Shown: positions 46,100-56,351 of the stretch, piece by piece
Numbering within the stretch: position 1 is the first letter of the stretch
Layout: each line of letters starts with the position of its first letter
NCBI RefSeq assembly: GCF_002277815.1
Contig: NZ_NKJI01000010.1
Coordinates: forward strand, 1-64,000
Direction of reading: 5' to 3'
From: Pseudomonas sp. ERMR1:02
GTDB lineage: Bacteria > Pseudomonadota > Gammaproteobacteria > Pseudomonadales > Pseudomonadaceae
DNA length: 64,000 nucleotides
Translations under genes and position numbers: made by a program
The notes under the pieces: model-generated
Seen by the model: the letters and a program-made list of their open reading frames with translations, nothing else
Databases searched by the model: none
Told to the model about the DNA's origin: nothing

Positions 46100-47437
46100 T
46101 CAAAACAGTGCCAATTGATAATTTATAATTACCCGGTTTTCATCTTGCTGGCGGGCGTTCGGTATATTATTTCGCACCATTGCATTCTTCCACATGACAC
46201 TGAAACCTTTTAAGGGGCCTGATTGCACGACATAGGCTAGCGTTATGTCACGCTCCCATTCACTGGAATTACTGGAAGCAATAGTATTGATATCATCACC
46301 TTTAACGTAAACGACACCCGCTGTCGCACCTGGCAACCCTAGTTTCGCGAAGTCAAAAGAGTAGCGTGCTTGCCATGACTTCTCGCCGGCACGAACGAAT
46401 TTCTGAACCTGCATTTCCGTGATGGTATAAGTGGTCGGGCCATCACCTTGGTTCAAATAGGGGAAATCACTTTTCCCATCGCTAACTTCATAGCCCGCTC
46501 CAAAAGTGTGACCGGCAACCGCATAAGTAAATAATCCGCTGAACAGATTATTGTCGACTTTACCCTTTAATACATTCCCGCCGTAGTAGCCTGTCGTGAA
46601 GTACGCAGGGTCATGGCCGTTTGCACCATCATCCCTGCTATTAAAGTATCGAAAATCGCTGGTCAGTGCGCCAGGACCAATTGCCCAGTTGTGAATCAGG
46701 CCGAGAAAGTTTTGCTTATAAAAATCTTTTAGATTGCCATAATAGTATTGCAAGGTTAGATCTTTGGTCGGTTTATAGTCGCCACCGGCATAGATAAATT
46801 TATTACTGAAGCGACCAGTGACGGCATTATTCGCGCCCGCGATGGACATGTTTTCATTGTTGCTGGAGTTACGCCCCTTCACCTCATCAATTTGCCCACC
46901 CACCAGGGTCAGATCTTTGATATCTGCCGAAGTAACCTGGGTTCCTTGCCAGGTTTGCGGCAACAAACGTCCATCATTGCTGAAGATCACCGGCAGTTTC
47001 GGGACCAACGTTCCGAGCTTCAGCTCGGTCTTGGATATTTTTACTTTGCCGGTCAAGCCCAGGTTGGAGAAATCGTCAACGGCATGATTGCCGTCGCTTG
47101 GAAATACAATGCCACCGAAGTTTGTACCCGTCGGATTGCCATGCTTGCTGGCGCTTGAGTCCAGCTTGACGCCCAACATACCCAACGCATCGACACCGAA
47201 ACCTACAGGCCCCGGGGTGTAACCCGAAATGAATTCGAGCTGAAAGGCTTGCCCCCACTCAGCTTGATAACTCTGGTTGGCGGCTTTTTGAGCGGGTGTC
47301 GCTGAATCTCGGTAATCACTATTTATATAGAAGTTACGCAGTTTAAGCGCAGCTTTACTATCCTCGATGAAACCAGCCGAGTGGGCTTGCTGCGCCAATA
47401 CACATAGGGCGGCTGCAACAGTCAAAATACATTTCAT
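46100..47437 (-). CDS. OprD-family outer-membrane porin
   Basis: An intact 445-residue protein with a signal peptide (VAAALCVLAQQAHSAGFIED), the OprD-type N-terminus (ALKLRNFYINSDYRD), alternating beta strands (LTLQYYYGNLKDFYKQ; WQARYSFDFAKLGLPG) and a terminal Phe. OprD-family porins admit small organic acids and aromatics. Its neighbours (acetate-permease-type actP and yjcH) and nearby hydroxylase genes suggest uptake of a carboxylate growth substrate. Confidence 0.92.
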   Translation of the reverse strand: MKCILTVAAALCVLAQQAHSAGFIEDSKAALKLRNFYINSDYRDSATPAQKAANQSYQAEWGQAFQLEFISGYTPGPVGFGVDALGMLGVKLDSSASKHGNPTGTNFGGIVFPSDGNHAVDDFSNLGLTGKVKISKTELKLGTLVPKLPVIFSNDGRLLPQTWQGTQVTSADIKDLTLVGGQIDEVKGRNSSNNENMSIAGANNAVTGRFSNKFIYAGGDYKPTKDLTLQYYYGNLKDFYKQNFLGLIHNWAIGPGALTSDFRYFNSRDDGANGHDPAYFTTGYYGGNVLKGKVDNNLFSGLFTYAVAGHTFGAGYEVSDGKSDFPYLNQGDGPTTYTITEMQVQKFVRAGEKSWQARYSFDFAKLGLPGATAGVVYVKGDDINTIASSNSSEWERDITLAYVVQSGPLKGFSVMWKNAMVRNNIPNARQQDENRVIINYQLALF

Positions 47438-47648
47438 TGGCTCGCACTCAAGTTGAGATTATTATTTTTTGTATAAACTATTAAGCGACTTTCCAGGCGC
47501 AGAAATCCCGACTGCTTATGGTGCGCGAGAAGCGCACAGTCAAACCTACATTCGTTTATAAAATGAACTTCTCGCGACCAACTTTACAGGCGCTGCACTT
47601 TTACGCAGAAATACTATAATAATTTAATGCAGGCAGTTATTACCTGGT

Positions 47649-49303
47649 TCAATCCGCCTTCAACTGCGCCTTCCATGTTGCCGGTGTACCCAGTTCAGAA
47701 TCGACCAGCTGGCTTTCGAATCGATTGCGCTCACCTATCGCACTGACCGAGCGATCAGTAATAGAGAACCAAAAGATACCGATAAATGCTACGGCCATGG
47801 AGAACAGGGCCGGGTATTCATACGGAAACCAGGCTTGCTGATTATGAAGAATCTTGACCCAAACCGTTGGACTGAGAATGCAAAGGGTAATGGCTGATAC
47901 CAGCCCCAACGATCCACCAACCACGGCGCCGCGTGTCGTCAGGCCCTTCCAGTAAATCGACAATAACAGCACGGGAAAATTGGAACTCGCGGCGATGGAG
48001 AACGTTAAGCTCACAATAAATGCGATGTTCTGTTTTTCAAAAGCGATGGCCAATAGAATCGCCAACACACCCAACACGATGGTTGTAACGCGAGAGACGC
48101 GCATCTCTTCACGGTCGCTGGCGGTACCCCGGCGTAAGGCATGTGCATAGAGGTCATGGGAAACAGCAGACGAGCCTGCAAGGGTGAGCCCGGCCACCAC
48201 CGCCAATATCGTCGAGAACGACACAGCACACATGAACCCCAGGAAAACATTACCGCCAACGTTGTGTGCGAGGTGAATCGCAACCATATTAACGCCGCCT
48301 AATATTCCACCTGATACATCGTGGTAATCGGGATTGCTGGCAACCAGGGCGATGGTGCCGAAGCCGATGATTACGATCAGGGCATACCCTACGCCGACAA
48401 GACCCGTGGCATAAAGAATACTTTGGCGCGCGGCCTTAACGTTACCGACAGTGAAAAACCGCATGAGAATATGTGGCAGGCCTGCCGTGCCGAAGACTAA
48501 TGCCAATCCTAGTGAGATCGCAGATACCGGGTCGGTAATCAGCCCTCCTGGGCTCATGATTGCTACATGGGACGGATGAACCTGGGTAGCTTGAGTAAAC
48601 AGCTGATTCAAACTGAATCCGAACCGGGATAGCACCATGAAAGCCATGAAGACGCATCCGGTCAGCAGTAAAACTGCCTTGATAATCTGAATCCAGGTGG
48701 TTGCTAGCATCCCGCCAAAGAAAACGTAGATCACCATCAGCGTACCAACGAGTAGCACAGCCGCGGTGTAATCGAAGCCGAACAGCAATTCCACCAGTTT
48801 TCCAGCGCCGACCAGCTGAGAAACCAGGTAAAGCAACACGATCACAATAGAACTGGAGGCCGAAAATGCTCGTATAGGTCGTTGTTTCAGCCGATAGGAC
48901 AGCACGTCTGCCAGGGTGTAGCGCCCCAGATTTCGCAATGGCTCCGCAATCAGGAACAAAATGATCGGCCAGCTCGCAAGGAAGCCGATTGAGTAGATCA
49001 GTCCATCAAAACCACTGGTAAAAACCAGCGCGGAGATGCCCAGTAAAGACGCCGCGGACATATAATCCCCGGCGATGGCCCAACCATTTTGGAAGCCGGT
49101 AATTTTTCCCCTGCTGCATAGTGATCCGCCACGCTATTGTTTTTACGCGCCGCCCATCGTGTGACAAACAGAGTGAATATAACGAACGCTAAAAACATGC
49201 CGATCGCAATGGGATTATGCTTGTGTGCTACGCCAGGGGCGTCGGCCGCGTATACCGCTACCGGTGCAAGGACGGCAGAGAGTGCAATAAGTAGACGCTT
49301 CAT
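47649..49303 (-). pseudogene. actP: ActP-like sodium:solute symporter, one frameshift
   Basis: The N-terminal frame (49303) encodes a signal-anchor and the first segment (MKRLLIALSAVLAPVAVYAA; NPIAIGMFLAFVIFTLFVTR), then leaves frame at [10 protein letters not shown]. The remaining 470 residues ([20 protein letters not shown] onward, twelve or so membrane segments) continue in another frame to 47649. One missing G in the GGGGAAAAA run near 49102-49112 would restore the expected [17 protein letters not shown]. Function if intact: cation-coupled uptake of acetate or another short acid. The ATG overlaps the yjcH stop. Confidence 0.85.
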
Positions 49304-49662
49304 TTGGTGAAGCTCCTGATGATTGTTTTTATTTTAGGGTCGTAGCAGGTGTTAGTGCGCCATACATAGACAGCAACGAGGAGAATCGTGAAGGCGAGCA
49401 TTCCAAAGCCAATTGGCACGCCCCAGGTCATCGGTTGCCCTTCGGTGATCGGCGTACCCAAACGGGCAGGTATGAAGGCCAGAGAAAGAATAAAACCGAA
49501 ATACACCGCCAGCATAAGAGCAGTCATACTCCACGAAAATATTCGTCGTTGTTTTACCAACGCACGAAACTCCGAATTTTCGAGAATCGGATTTTGAATA
49601 GCGACATTAACCTGCTCAGCGGACATGGCCGGGCCACCGTCTTGCGGATATGCATGTTCCAT
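49300..49662 (-). CDS. yjcH: DUF485 membrane protein (YjcH)
   Basis: An intact protein of about 120 residues; start chosen at 49662 (MEHAYPQDGG) behind AGGAG. Two membrane segments (WSMTALMLAVYFGFILSLAF; GFGMLAFTILLVAVYVWRTN) and the DUF485 ending YDPKIKTIIRSFTK. It is the standard partner of actP-type symporters and overlaps the actP start. Confidence 0.9.
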   Translation of the reverse strand: MEHAYPQDGGPAMSAEQVNVAIQNPILENSEFRALVKQRRIFSWSMTALMLAVYFGFILSLAFIPARLGTPITEGQPMTWGVPIGFGMLAFTILLVAVYVWRTNTCYDPKIKTIIRSFTK

Positions 49663-49693
49663 GGTTATCTCCTGCAAAGGGCTTGTGGCTGAT

Positions 49694-50912
49694 TTAAAAC
49701 TTCACGGGCACTGCAGTCTCACGCATCACGGCTTCCGGGGTCCGATACAACTCCGCCATTTCGCGCTCTTCCTCGCTTTTCAGTTGCGCCTGCATATACG
49801 CACCGAGATGCCTGGCATGCTGAACAATCGACGCCCCGAAACGACAGCGTTGCTCGCTATAGTCCGCCAATGCCTCTTCAACAGACGGATGTCGCTCAAG
49901 TGCTTCCGTGATTGCCAAAGCATCACCGGCGGCTTTGGTAACACCCATCCCGCAATGAGGACGCGCCACAAATGCTGCATCGCCGAGCAAAGCAACACGT
50001 CCGAATTCATCTTTGGTACTTCCAGATCGTAAATTGGCTGGAATAACGGCTGAGCAGCTTTCTTTACGACTTCGGCAAACTGCGGTGCAAGCAAGGTCTC
50101 TGCGGACTTATACATAGTGTCGAGTACGTCACGGCGTATCAGTGCCGGAGGAATTCCGCCTTCAAATTGTTTACCGCTTTCATCCCTCAGCAGATCGCGC
50201 AGATCTTCGTCACCACTGGTGCGGTACCAGACAAAGTTATAGCGGCGTTCGCCTGCCAAGGTGCTGTTGGAGTTCCCTGCAACTGGATAACCTAAAATCT
50301 GCTCATGCGGGGGCAAACAAAACGCGAATTTATCGAAAAGTGCGGCGTGGGCAGCGTCAGACAAAGCACTTTCATCGACTAACCCGCGCCAGGCGATATA
50401 GCCTGCATATTGCAGCTGCACATCGGGTAAAAAATGTTGGCGAATCGTCGACCGAAACCCGTCAGCTGCAATAATGACGTCTGCTTGATGAGTCGTCCCA
50501 TCGGCCAATGTAACGCTGGCATGGGTTCCAGTACTTTCGACCGACACGACACTGCCACCACAGCGATACAGTGAGTCTGGGAATGCGCAGCGAAGCACTT
50601 GGTACATCTTCCCCATGCCGTCAACGTTTGTGGAAGTGCGTTCTCAAGGACGACATCGCCGTCCTGGGCCAAAGTGACGCGCGAAAGCACATCGATACCT
50701 ACAGATGCGTCGAGGGGAATTCCCGCTGCGGCCATCGCTTCGAACAGTTCAGGGTGTGTAACGATGCCTGCGCCACGTCCAGCGAGCTCATCCGGAACGC
50801 GCTCGAAGACCTCAACATCCCAACCTTTGCGTAACAGCATATTTGCTGCAAACAGACCACCCAGCGAGCCACCCACAACAATAGCGCGGCGCTTGTTCAA
50901 GGAATTAATCAT
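49694..50912 (-). pseudogene. FAD-dependent monooxygenase paralogue, two frameshifts
   Basis: The first frame (50912) carries RAIVVGGSLGGLFAANMLLR and the GRGAGIVTHPEL segment. The frame changes near 50610; the middle continues as VIIAADGFRSTIRQHFLPDV and YAGYIAWRGLVDESALSDAA. A second change near 50000 leads to MLGDAAFVARPHCGMGVTKA and the C-terminus. Restored length is about 400 residues. It is clearly related to the intact monooxygenase at 37608 and to dihydroxypyridine-type hydroxylases. Its start overlaps the stop of the VOC gene (ATGA). Confidence 0.85.
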
Positions 50913-51391
50913 GACTGCTCTCCCACAGTTGCGGCTGCATGGGCGGCATAAGAACCGACTGCTTCAATTTCGGAGGCTGGGAAGTTGAGCTCGATGGTGA
51001 CACCAGAAGGATCTTCGATGAAGACTTGATGCAGGCCAAGGCTCGGGACGGTGCGATCGCGCCACGCAATCCCTTCGGCTTTGAAGACGCTCCAGAACTC
51101 AACCAAGCCTGTTACCAAAAAAGCAATGTGGTCAACGGTGCCAGTGCCTGTCAGCGGGATGTCTTTATCGCCGAGGTATTTCTTCAGACCTTCGGGGTTG
51201 GAAGGATCAATCCCGATAATGTGGACCGTACCGAAGTCCTCCTCATCCCCTCCCATGTACAACCAGACGCCGGGAAAATCGAATGGCGGCCGGTAGCCAG
51301 CGGTAAAACCGAGCACCCTTTCATAAAATCGACTGGACTTGTCCAGGTCGAACGACCGGATCGAGTAATGAGCGAGTTTCAAGACTTGCAT
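50909..51391 (-). CDS. VOC-family (glyoxalase/extradiol-type) protein
   Basis: An intact 160-residue single-domain VOC protein: LKLAHYSIRSFDLDKSSRFY at the N-terminus, TVDHIAFLVTGL in the middle and FIEDPSGVTIELNF at the C-terminus provide the His/Glu metal-binding pattern of the fold. It is the first gene of a two-gene operon with the flavin monooxygenase remnant, preceded by a TetR-type operator. Confidence 0.85.
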   Translation of the reverse strand: MQVLKLAHYSIRSFDLDKSSRFYERVLGFTAGYRPPFDFPGVWLYMGGDEEDFGTVHIIGIDPSNPEGLKKYLGDKDIPLTGTGTVDHIAFLVTGLVEFWSVFKAEGIAWRDRTVPSLGLHQVFIEDPSGVTIELNFPASEIEAVGSYAAHAAATVGEQS

Positions 51392-51417
51392 GATGCCTCC
51401 AGCAGTTTTTGTATTTA

Positions 51418-51433
51418 TTTATCAGTCGATAAA
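51418..51433. promoter_or_regulatory. Candidate TetR operator upstream of the VOC-monooxygenase operon
   Basis: TTTATC (51418-51423) and GATAAA (51428-51433) form a perfect 6-bp inverted repeat with a 4-base spacer, 27 bases before the VOC start codon. The TetR gene lies directly upstream in the same orientation. Confidence 0.55.
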
Positions 51434-51690
51434 CAATACGACCTGACATAATTGAAGTAAATAGCTGGAGGATCAAATTTTTGAGGATTGGCCTGAACCA
51501 TGTCTTGGCATCGCCAAAAGAGGACAGGCTTCAGGCGTTGGGAACGGGCTTTTCAGGGCAGAATGGCCCGCGCACGCCCCTCATCACTCGCTCAGCTGAG
51601 GGCTGAAACAGGTGATGAGTGGTCGACAAAAAAGAGGGTCGAAGCAAAAAATCAAGAGGCAAGAAAGGTGAAAAATCGGATCGATGCCGA
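51434..51690. other. Gene-free stretch between TetR and the VOC operon
   Basis: No gene or clear repeat apart from the operator at its edge. A purine-rich segment at 51600-51680 is open on the plus strand but lacks a ribosome binding site or family match. Confidence 0.3.
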
Positions 51691-52410
51691 TCAATTCAAG
51701 CGAGACTTCTCGTCGAGGTCGTTATCGACTTGCTGCAGTACGTGGGGACTGCCGTTAAGGAACGCATCAACCATCTGCTCGATCAGCGCATCAATGTCCT
51801 CCGTCACTGGAAGATCGTAAATCCATTTGCGCATGCCAATGTAGAAAATGCTGGCATGCAGGCTCCAGATCAGCTCAAGCTCTTTTTCATTGATCGTTTC
51901 ACCTGAGGATGGCGCCAATCCATGCGCATGGCGAATTTCTGCAATGACAGGAATGAAGACTCGCTCACGCAATCTCGACAGATACCGGTCATTGATACCT
52001 GCACGTGTCAGCCCCGCGAATACAAAGATACGAATCCATTCTCGCCGCAGAATCACACCTGCGTATGAGGTATAGAAATGAACCAGGCGAGACTGAAGCG
52101 GTTGCGAGCGATCCTTGATCATCGTCTCCCACGAGCTATCCCACCGATAGACCTCGTCGTACACGCGGTCTATCAGAGCCTCTTTGCTAGGGAAATATCG
52201 ATAGAGTAAAGGCTGGGTAACGTCCAGTTGTCGTGCCAGCTCACGGGTACTCCCCGAGAATCCGCACGTCGCAAAATGCTCAATGGCTTTCTGCACGATT
52301 TGCTTTTCCCGGACCTCAGGTGAAAGGCGTCGAGTCGTCAATTTGACGAGGTCTGCCGAGTCTGCTGATTCTCCCGACTTTTTCTCGCCGCAGTTTTTTG
52401 AGTCTTGCAT
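51691..52410 (-). CDS. TetR-family transcriptional regulator
   Basis: An intact 239-residue regulator. After a charged 25-residue N-terminal tail comes the helix-turn-helix (IVQKAIEHFATCGFSGSTRE; LARQLDVTQPLLYRYFPSKE). The ligand-binding helices follow (IRIFVFAGLTRAGINDRYLS). It probably represses the VOC-monooxygenase operon. Confidence 0.9.
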   Translation of the reverse strand: MQDSKNCGEKKSGESADSADLVKLTTRRLSPEVREKQIVQKAIEHFATCGFSGSTRELARQLDVTQPLLYRYFPSKEALIDRVYDEVYRWDSSWETMIKDRSQPLQSRLVHFYTSYAGVILRREWIRIFVFAGLTRAGINDRYLSRLRERVFIPVIAEIRHAHGLAPSSGETINEKELELIWSLHASIFYIGMRKWIYDLPVTEDIDALIEQMVDAFLNGSPHVLQQVDNDLDEKSRLN

Positions 52411-52477
52411 AACGCCTCACTAGAGCTTCAAAGAGGCATCATACAAAACAAAAGAATGCACTGACTATGAACCACAC

Positions 52478-52745
52478 CTATTTGGTCAGCCGGCTTTCAA
52501 TATCCTTTTTGAACAAGGCTGGTCGGCTTAAATAATGCCCGATGGCCAGAACTGCCATTTGACCATCGATTTTTAGCGCGAATTCCGAAAAAAGGCCGCG
52601 CGCTTGCGGGACGTCGCGCATCCCGTTGCTTTCGCTCGATATGGTCCTGCAACGAGGACTCCATGATCGAGTCAAAGGTCGCCATAAACGCATTTGATTC
52701 AAACGCGGTAATCCTGGCTTCGTGAGGACGAGAAGCGGCGATAAG
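52478..52745 (-). pseudogene. DsbA-family protein remnant with large internal deletion
   Basis: Compared with the intact DsbA-like gene at 36911, this piece reads HEARITA, then jumps to FESNAFMATFDSIMESSLQD, and after a frame change ends with EFALKIDGQMAVLAIGHYLS and RPALFKKDIESRLTK. About 65 codons and the whole active-site half are missing. It lies just downstream of LysR copy 3, as part of a decayed paralogous cluster. Confidence 0.7.
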
Positions 52746-52749
52746 GTGT

Positions 52750-53667
52750 TCAACTCTCAGGCGAGCCGTCAGGCCCTAGTAGTTCGCTGATGAAATCGAT
52801 AAACGCATTGACGCGTTTGGAGCCACGATGATTGGGAAGATACAGCGCAGAAATGGCCGAACTCGCATCGTTCGGATTGATAACAAAAGACTCGAACAAT
52901 GAAGTCAGGCGACCGCTATCGATATCATCGTTGACGATCCAATCAGGTAACAGAGCCACCCCACCGCCGGCCAGTGAGACCTCACGCAAAACCTCCGCAT
53001 TGTTGCTTTTAAAGCGACCCTCAATGGGCACTCGAGTCTCCTCACCGTCCTTTAAAAAAGTCCAGACCTGTTGCTTTGGGCTATAGCTGAAACGCACACA
53101 TTCGTGCTGCATGAGCTCCATGGGATGTTCGGGGAAACCGCGTGCATTTAGATACTCGGCGCTGGCAACCACCTTGCGCCTGAAATGACCGACAGGACGA
53201 CTGACGACACCATCCATTGCTGCTGCCGATCCCAATCGGATCGCTAGATCGACACGCTCCCCCAGCAATTCAACGATGTCGTCAGAAAGAGTCATGTCCA
53301 ACACGAGTTGCGGATAACGCTTCAGAAGCGAGGCAATATGAGGCGCAATCAGACGACGTCCAAGCGCAACGGGTACGGAAATACGAAGATGCCCTGCGGG
53401 AACTTCCCCACGGTCGGTAATCGAGGCATCCGCCTCGGCTACGGCGCTCAATACCTCCCGCGCTTTCAAGTAGTAAGCGGCGCCGGCATCTGACAATGAG
53501 ATTTGACGCGTAGAGCGGTTAAGGAGGACAGCGCCCAGTTCCGCCTCGAGCCCATCGATCATCCGAGTCACAGAAGACGTCGCCAGACCTAACTGTCGAG
53601 CGGCAGATGAAAAGCCCTTCGAATCCACAGCCTGTACGAACATCTTCAATGCGAGCAGCTTATCCAT
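52750..53667 (-). CDS. LysR-family transcriptional regulator (copy 3)
   Basis: An intact 305-residue close paralogue of LysR copy 2 over its whole length (compare LALKMFVQAVDSKGFSSAAR and SAISALYLPNHRGSKRVNAF). Its former neighbours survive only as remnants: a DsbA piece downstream and a hydroxylase tail at 54497. It may still bind the copy 2 sites and interfere with that circuit. Confidence 0.9.
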   Translation of the reverse strand: MDKLLALKMFVQAVDSKGFSSAARQLGLATSSVTRMIDGLEAELGAVLLNRSTRQISLSDAGAAYYLKAREVLSAVAEADASITDRGEVPAGHLRISVPVALGRRLIAPHIASLLKRYPQLVLDMTLSDDIVELLGERVDLAIRLGSAAAMDGVVSRPVGHFRRKVVASAEYLNARGFPEHPMELMQHECVRFSYSPKQQVWTFLKDGEETRVPIEGRFKSNNAEVLREVSLAGGGVALLPDWIVNDDIDSGRLTSLFESFVINPNDASSAISALYLPNHRGSKRVNAFIDFISELLGPDGSPES

Positions 53668-54022
53668 GACAGTCCTTGAATGAAATCAGTATGTTTCTAA
53701 GGGGGCACTAGTATGGAAACTTTATTACGCCACCTCCAAGCGGCCTCGACCGTTCATCTGTCCGCCGTTGATCGAGCCAAAAACGGCGGCCCGAAATGGT
53801 CCACCCCTATTGAGCCCATCTTGCCCGCACCCACCGGGCGCGGGCATGCAACGGTGTGCTGATTTGGCTGTAAAAGCACTGAATTAACAACGTTTAACTC
53901 GTTATCCGGTGGGGGGCGCCCAACAATAAAACCGTCTGCTTAGAGTTGTTCTTTCTCCAATGGGAATGCGCTGATCCTCCATGTAGTGCATCCGTGCATT
54001 CCCACCGACATGGATATTGGCC
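53668..54022. other. Gene-free stretch between LysR copy 3 and the AraC gene
   Basis: No gene recognised. It contains a GC-rich imperfect hairpin around 53823-53850 (GCCCGCACC / GGGCGCGGGC). No copy of the GGCGCAACG operator was found here, although one lies upstream of the paralogous operon. Confidence 0.35.
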
Positions 54023-54442
54023 ATGGCTCATTTACAGCAAAGCATCTTCCGTGCTCCCGCCAGCGAGCCACGCAAATCAGCCAGTGGGGGGCTCAGACCG
54101 CAGCGCGAACGGCTGGTGAAACAGCTGATCCTCGATCGTCTCGGCGACAGCCTGGAAGTGTCCGAACTGGCCCAGGCCTGTTCGTTGTCACGAAGTCATT
54201 TCTCCCGTGCCTTTAAGTGCAGCACCGGCTACTCGCCTAAAGACTGGATTCGCCGGCAACGCATCACCCGGGCCAAGCTGTTGATCCAGCACACGGACCT
54301 GAGCCTCACCCAAATCAGCCTGGAGTGCGGCTTCTGCGATCAGGTGCATTTCTGTCACATGTTTACCCGCAGCGAAGGTACAACTCCGTTTGCCTGGCGT
54401 TGCCGGACGGTCCGCTCCGTTGGCGACGCACATACCCCGTAG
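54023..54442 (+). CDS. AraC-family DNA-binding protein, HTH domain only
   Basis: A 139-residue protein from ATG 54023 (a TTG two codons earlier is possible). Only the AraC DNA-binding domain is present: SLEVSELAQACSLSRSHFSR for the first helix-turn-helix and LSLTQISLECGFCDQVHFCH for the second. No sensor domain precedes it. It may be a short SoxS-like regulator or the tail of a larger AraC protein that has regained a start codon. Confidence 0.7.
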   Translation: MAHLQQSIFRAPASEPRKSASGGLRPQRERLVKQLILDRLGDSLEVSELAQACSLSRSHFSRAFKCSTGYSPKDWIRRQRITRAKLLIQHTDLSLTQISLECGFCDQVHFCHMFTRSEGTTPFAWRCRTVRSVGDAHTP

Positions 54443-54496
54443 ATACCCTGTTCACGGACAAGCTTTCGCGAGATGTTTTTCGCTGAATAGCTTGGC

Positions 54497-54690
54497 CGTT
54501 AGGCGGCATCGTGCAGTCGGCTAGCTGGACGATGTTTGAGAAGGTTGGCTACGACGCAGGAGGTGTGCGTAGCTACGATTGGAGCGGCTATCTAATCATG
54601 CGATTTCTACAACTGCCCAAGCATGTCGGAGTACATCTTCTCGACCAACCGGGAGAACCAATCCTCGGTGCGGCTGAAATTGTGTGCTTA
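54497..54690 (+). pseudogene. Molybdenum hydroxylase large-subunit fragment (copy of the iorB 3' region)
   Basis: GGIVQSASWTMFEKVGYDAG, then SYDWSGYLIMRFLQLPKHVG and EPILGAAEIV, match codons ~655-720 of the iorB gene at 43605, with clear divergence. Similarity stops abruptly on both sides. It is a remnant of a second hydroxylase gene belonging to the duplicated cluster with LysR copy 3. Confidence 0.75.
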
Positions 54691-54834
54691 TCATGGAAAA
54701 GAGCGCACGGCATTATGAGTAAAGCTCGGATCAGCACCTACCCCCGGGTGAGCTGCTGGAAACGGGTTGACTTGATGCCCGAAGCCAACAATTAGCGATG
54801 TGCCGCTGGCTACGCTTTAAATACAGAAATGCGG

Positions 54835-54926
54835 ATTCCACGGCCATCCGGCCACCTATTCCATGAACATCCGGCCACTGATTCCACGGTGATCCGGCCA
54901 CCCGTTCCACGCTCATCCGGCCACCC
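54835..54926. repeat. Four tandem 23-bp terminal repeats of an IS21-type element
   Basis: Units at 54835, 54858, 54881 and 54904, each 23 bp, share the pattern (A/G)TTCCA followed by CATCCGGCCAC or GATCCGGCCAC. Multiple short repeats at the left end are characteristic of IS21-family transposase binding sites. Confidence 0.8.
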
Positions 54927-54995
54927 TTAAAGCAGGCAGCAACGCAGGATTAATTCACTACCATCGACCTCTTTTATCGAAGCAGAGAGGTCGTC

Positions 54996-56331
54996 GTGGA
55001 GCGGTTATCCATGCGTAAGATTCGAGAAGTGCTACGTCTCAAATTCGAGGTCGGCCTATCTGCCCGCCAAGTCGCTGTCAGCTTGCAAGTGGGTCGAGCC
55101 AGCGTCGGTGAGTACCTCAATCGTTTTGCTGCCAGCGGCTGACTTGGCCCTCTGTGCTCACGGACGCCGAGTTGCAGCGGCGGCTTTTTCCACCGTCGCC
55201 CGCCGTTCCCAGCGATCAACGTCCGGTGCCTGACTGGGCATGGGCTCACGCCGAGTTGCGCCGCCCCGGCGTGACTCTGGCTTTGCTCTGGCAGGAATAT
55301 CGACTCAGCCACCCACAAGGCTTCCAATACAGCTGGTTCTGCGAGCACTACCGCCTCTGGGCCGCGAAGGTCGACGTGGTCATGCGCCAGGAACATCGTG
55401 CCGGCGAAAAGCTATTTGTCGATTATGCCGGCCAGACCGTGCCGGTCATTGATCGGCGAACCGGCGAGATCCGCCAGACCCAGATCTTCGTCGCCGTCCT
55501 CGGCGCGTCCAGCTACACCTTCGCCGAGGCCACCTGGTCGCAGAAACTGCCCGACTGGCTGGGCTCGCACGTGCGCGGCTTCGCCTTTCTCGGCGGTACA
55601 TCGCAGATCCTGGTACCGGACAATCTGCGCAGCGGCGTCACCAAGGCGCATCGCTACGAGCCCGACATCAACCCCAGTTACCGCGATCTCGCCGAGCATT
55701 ACGGCGTAGCCGTACTGCCCGCGCGTTCGCGTAAACCCAAGGACAAAGCCAAGGTTGAAGTCGGCGTACAGGTAGTCGAGCGGTGGATCCTGGCGGTGCT
55801 GCGCAACCGCCAGTTCTTCTCCTTGACGGCCATTACTACTCGGTGCCGTACCAGTTGGTGAAGCACCAACTCGAAGTGCGGCTGACTGCGCAGACCGTCG
55901 AGTGCTTCCACGCCAACCAGCGCGTGGCCAGCCATCTGCGCTCAGCACATAGAGGCCGCCACACCACCCAAACCGAGCACATGCCCAAGAGCCACCGCGA
56001 ACACGCCGAGTGGACGCCCCAGCGGCTGATCCGCTGGGCTGAGCAGACGGGCCCGAATACGGCCGGTGTCATCGCCTACATCCTCGAACGCCGAATCCAT
56101 CCGCAGCACGGCTTCCGCGCCTGCTTGGGCATCCTGCGCCTGGGCAAACAGCACGGCGAAGAGCGGCTGGAAGCCGCTTGCCAGCGAGCGCTGGCACTGG
56201 GCACGTGCAGCTACAAAAGCCTGGAATCGATCCTGCGCCAAGGCTTGGAGCGGCTACCACTGGCCCAGCAAAACCTGCCGTTACTGCCCGAAGAACACAT
56301 CAACCTGCGCGGCCCCGGCTACTACCACTGA
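54996..56331 (+). pseudogene. istA: IS21-family IstA transposase, frameshifts and internal deletion
   Basis: GTG 54996 (or ATG 55011) begins the helix-turn-helix domain (MRKIREVLRLKFEVGLSARQ), which ends at TGA 55140. The catalytic core continues in another frame: AGEKLFVDYAGQTVPVIDRR, then LVPDNLRSGVTKAHRYEPDI, up to ERWILAVLRNRQFF. There a deletion of roughly 80 codons joins it to LDGHYYSVPYQLVKHQLEVR in a third frame, ending at 56331. The element is therefore immobile on its own. Confidence 0.88.
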
Positions 56332-56351
56332 CCTGAAAAAGGAGCATAAAC

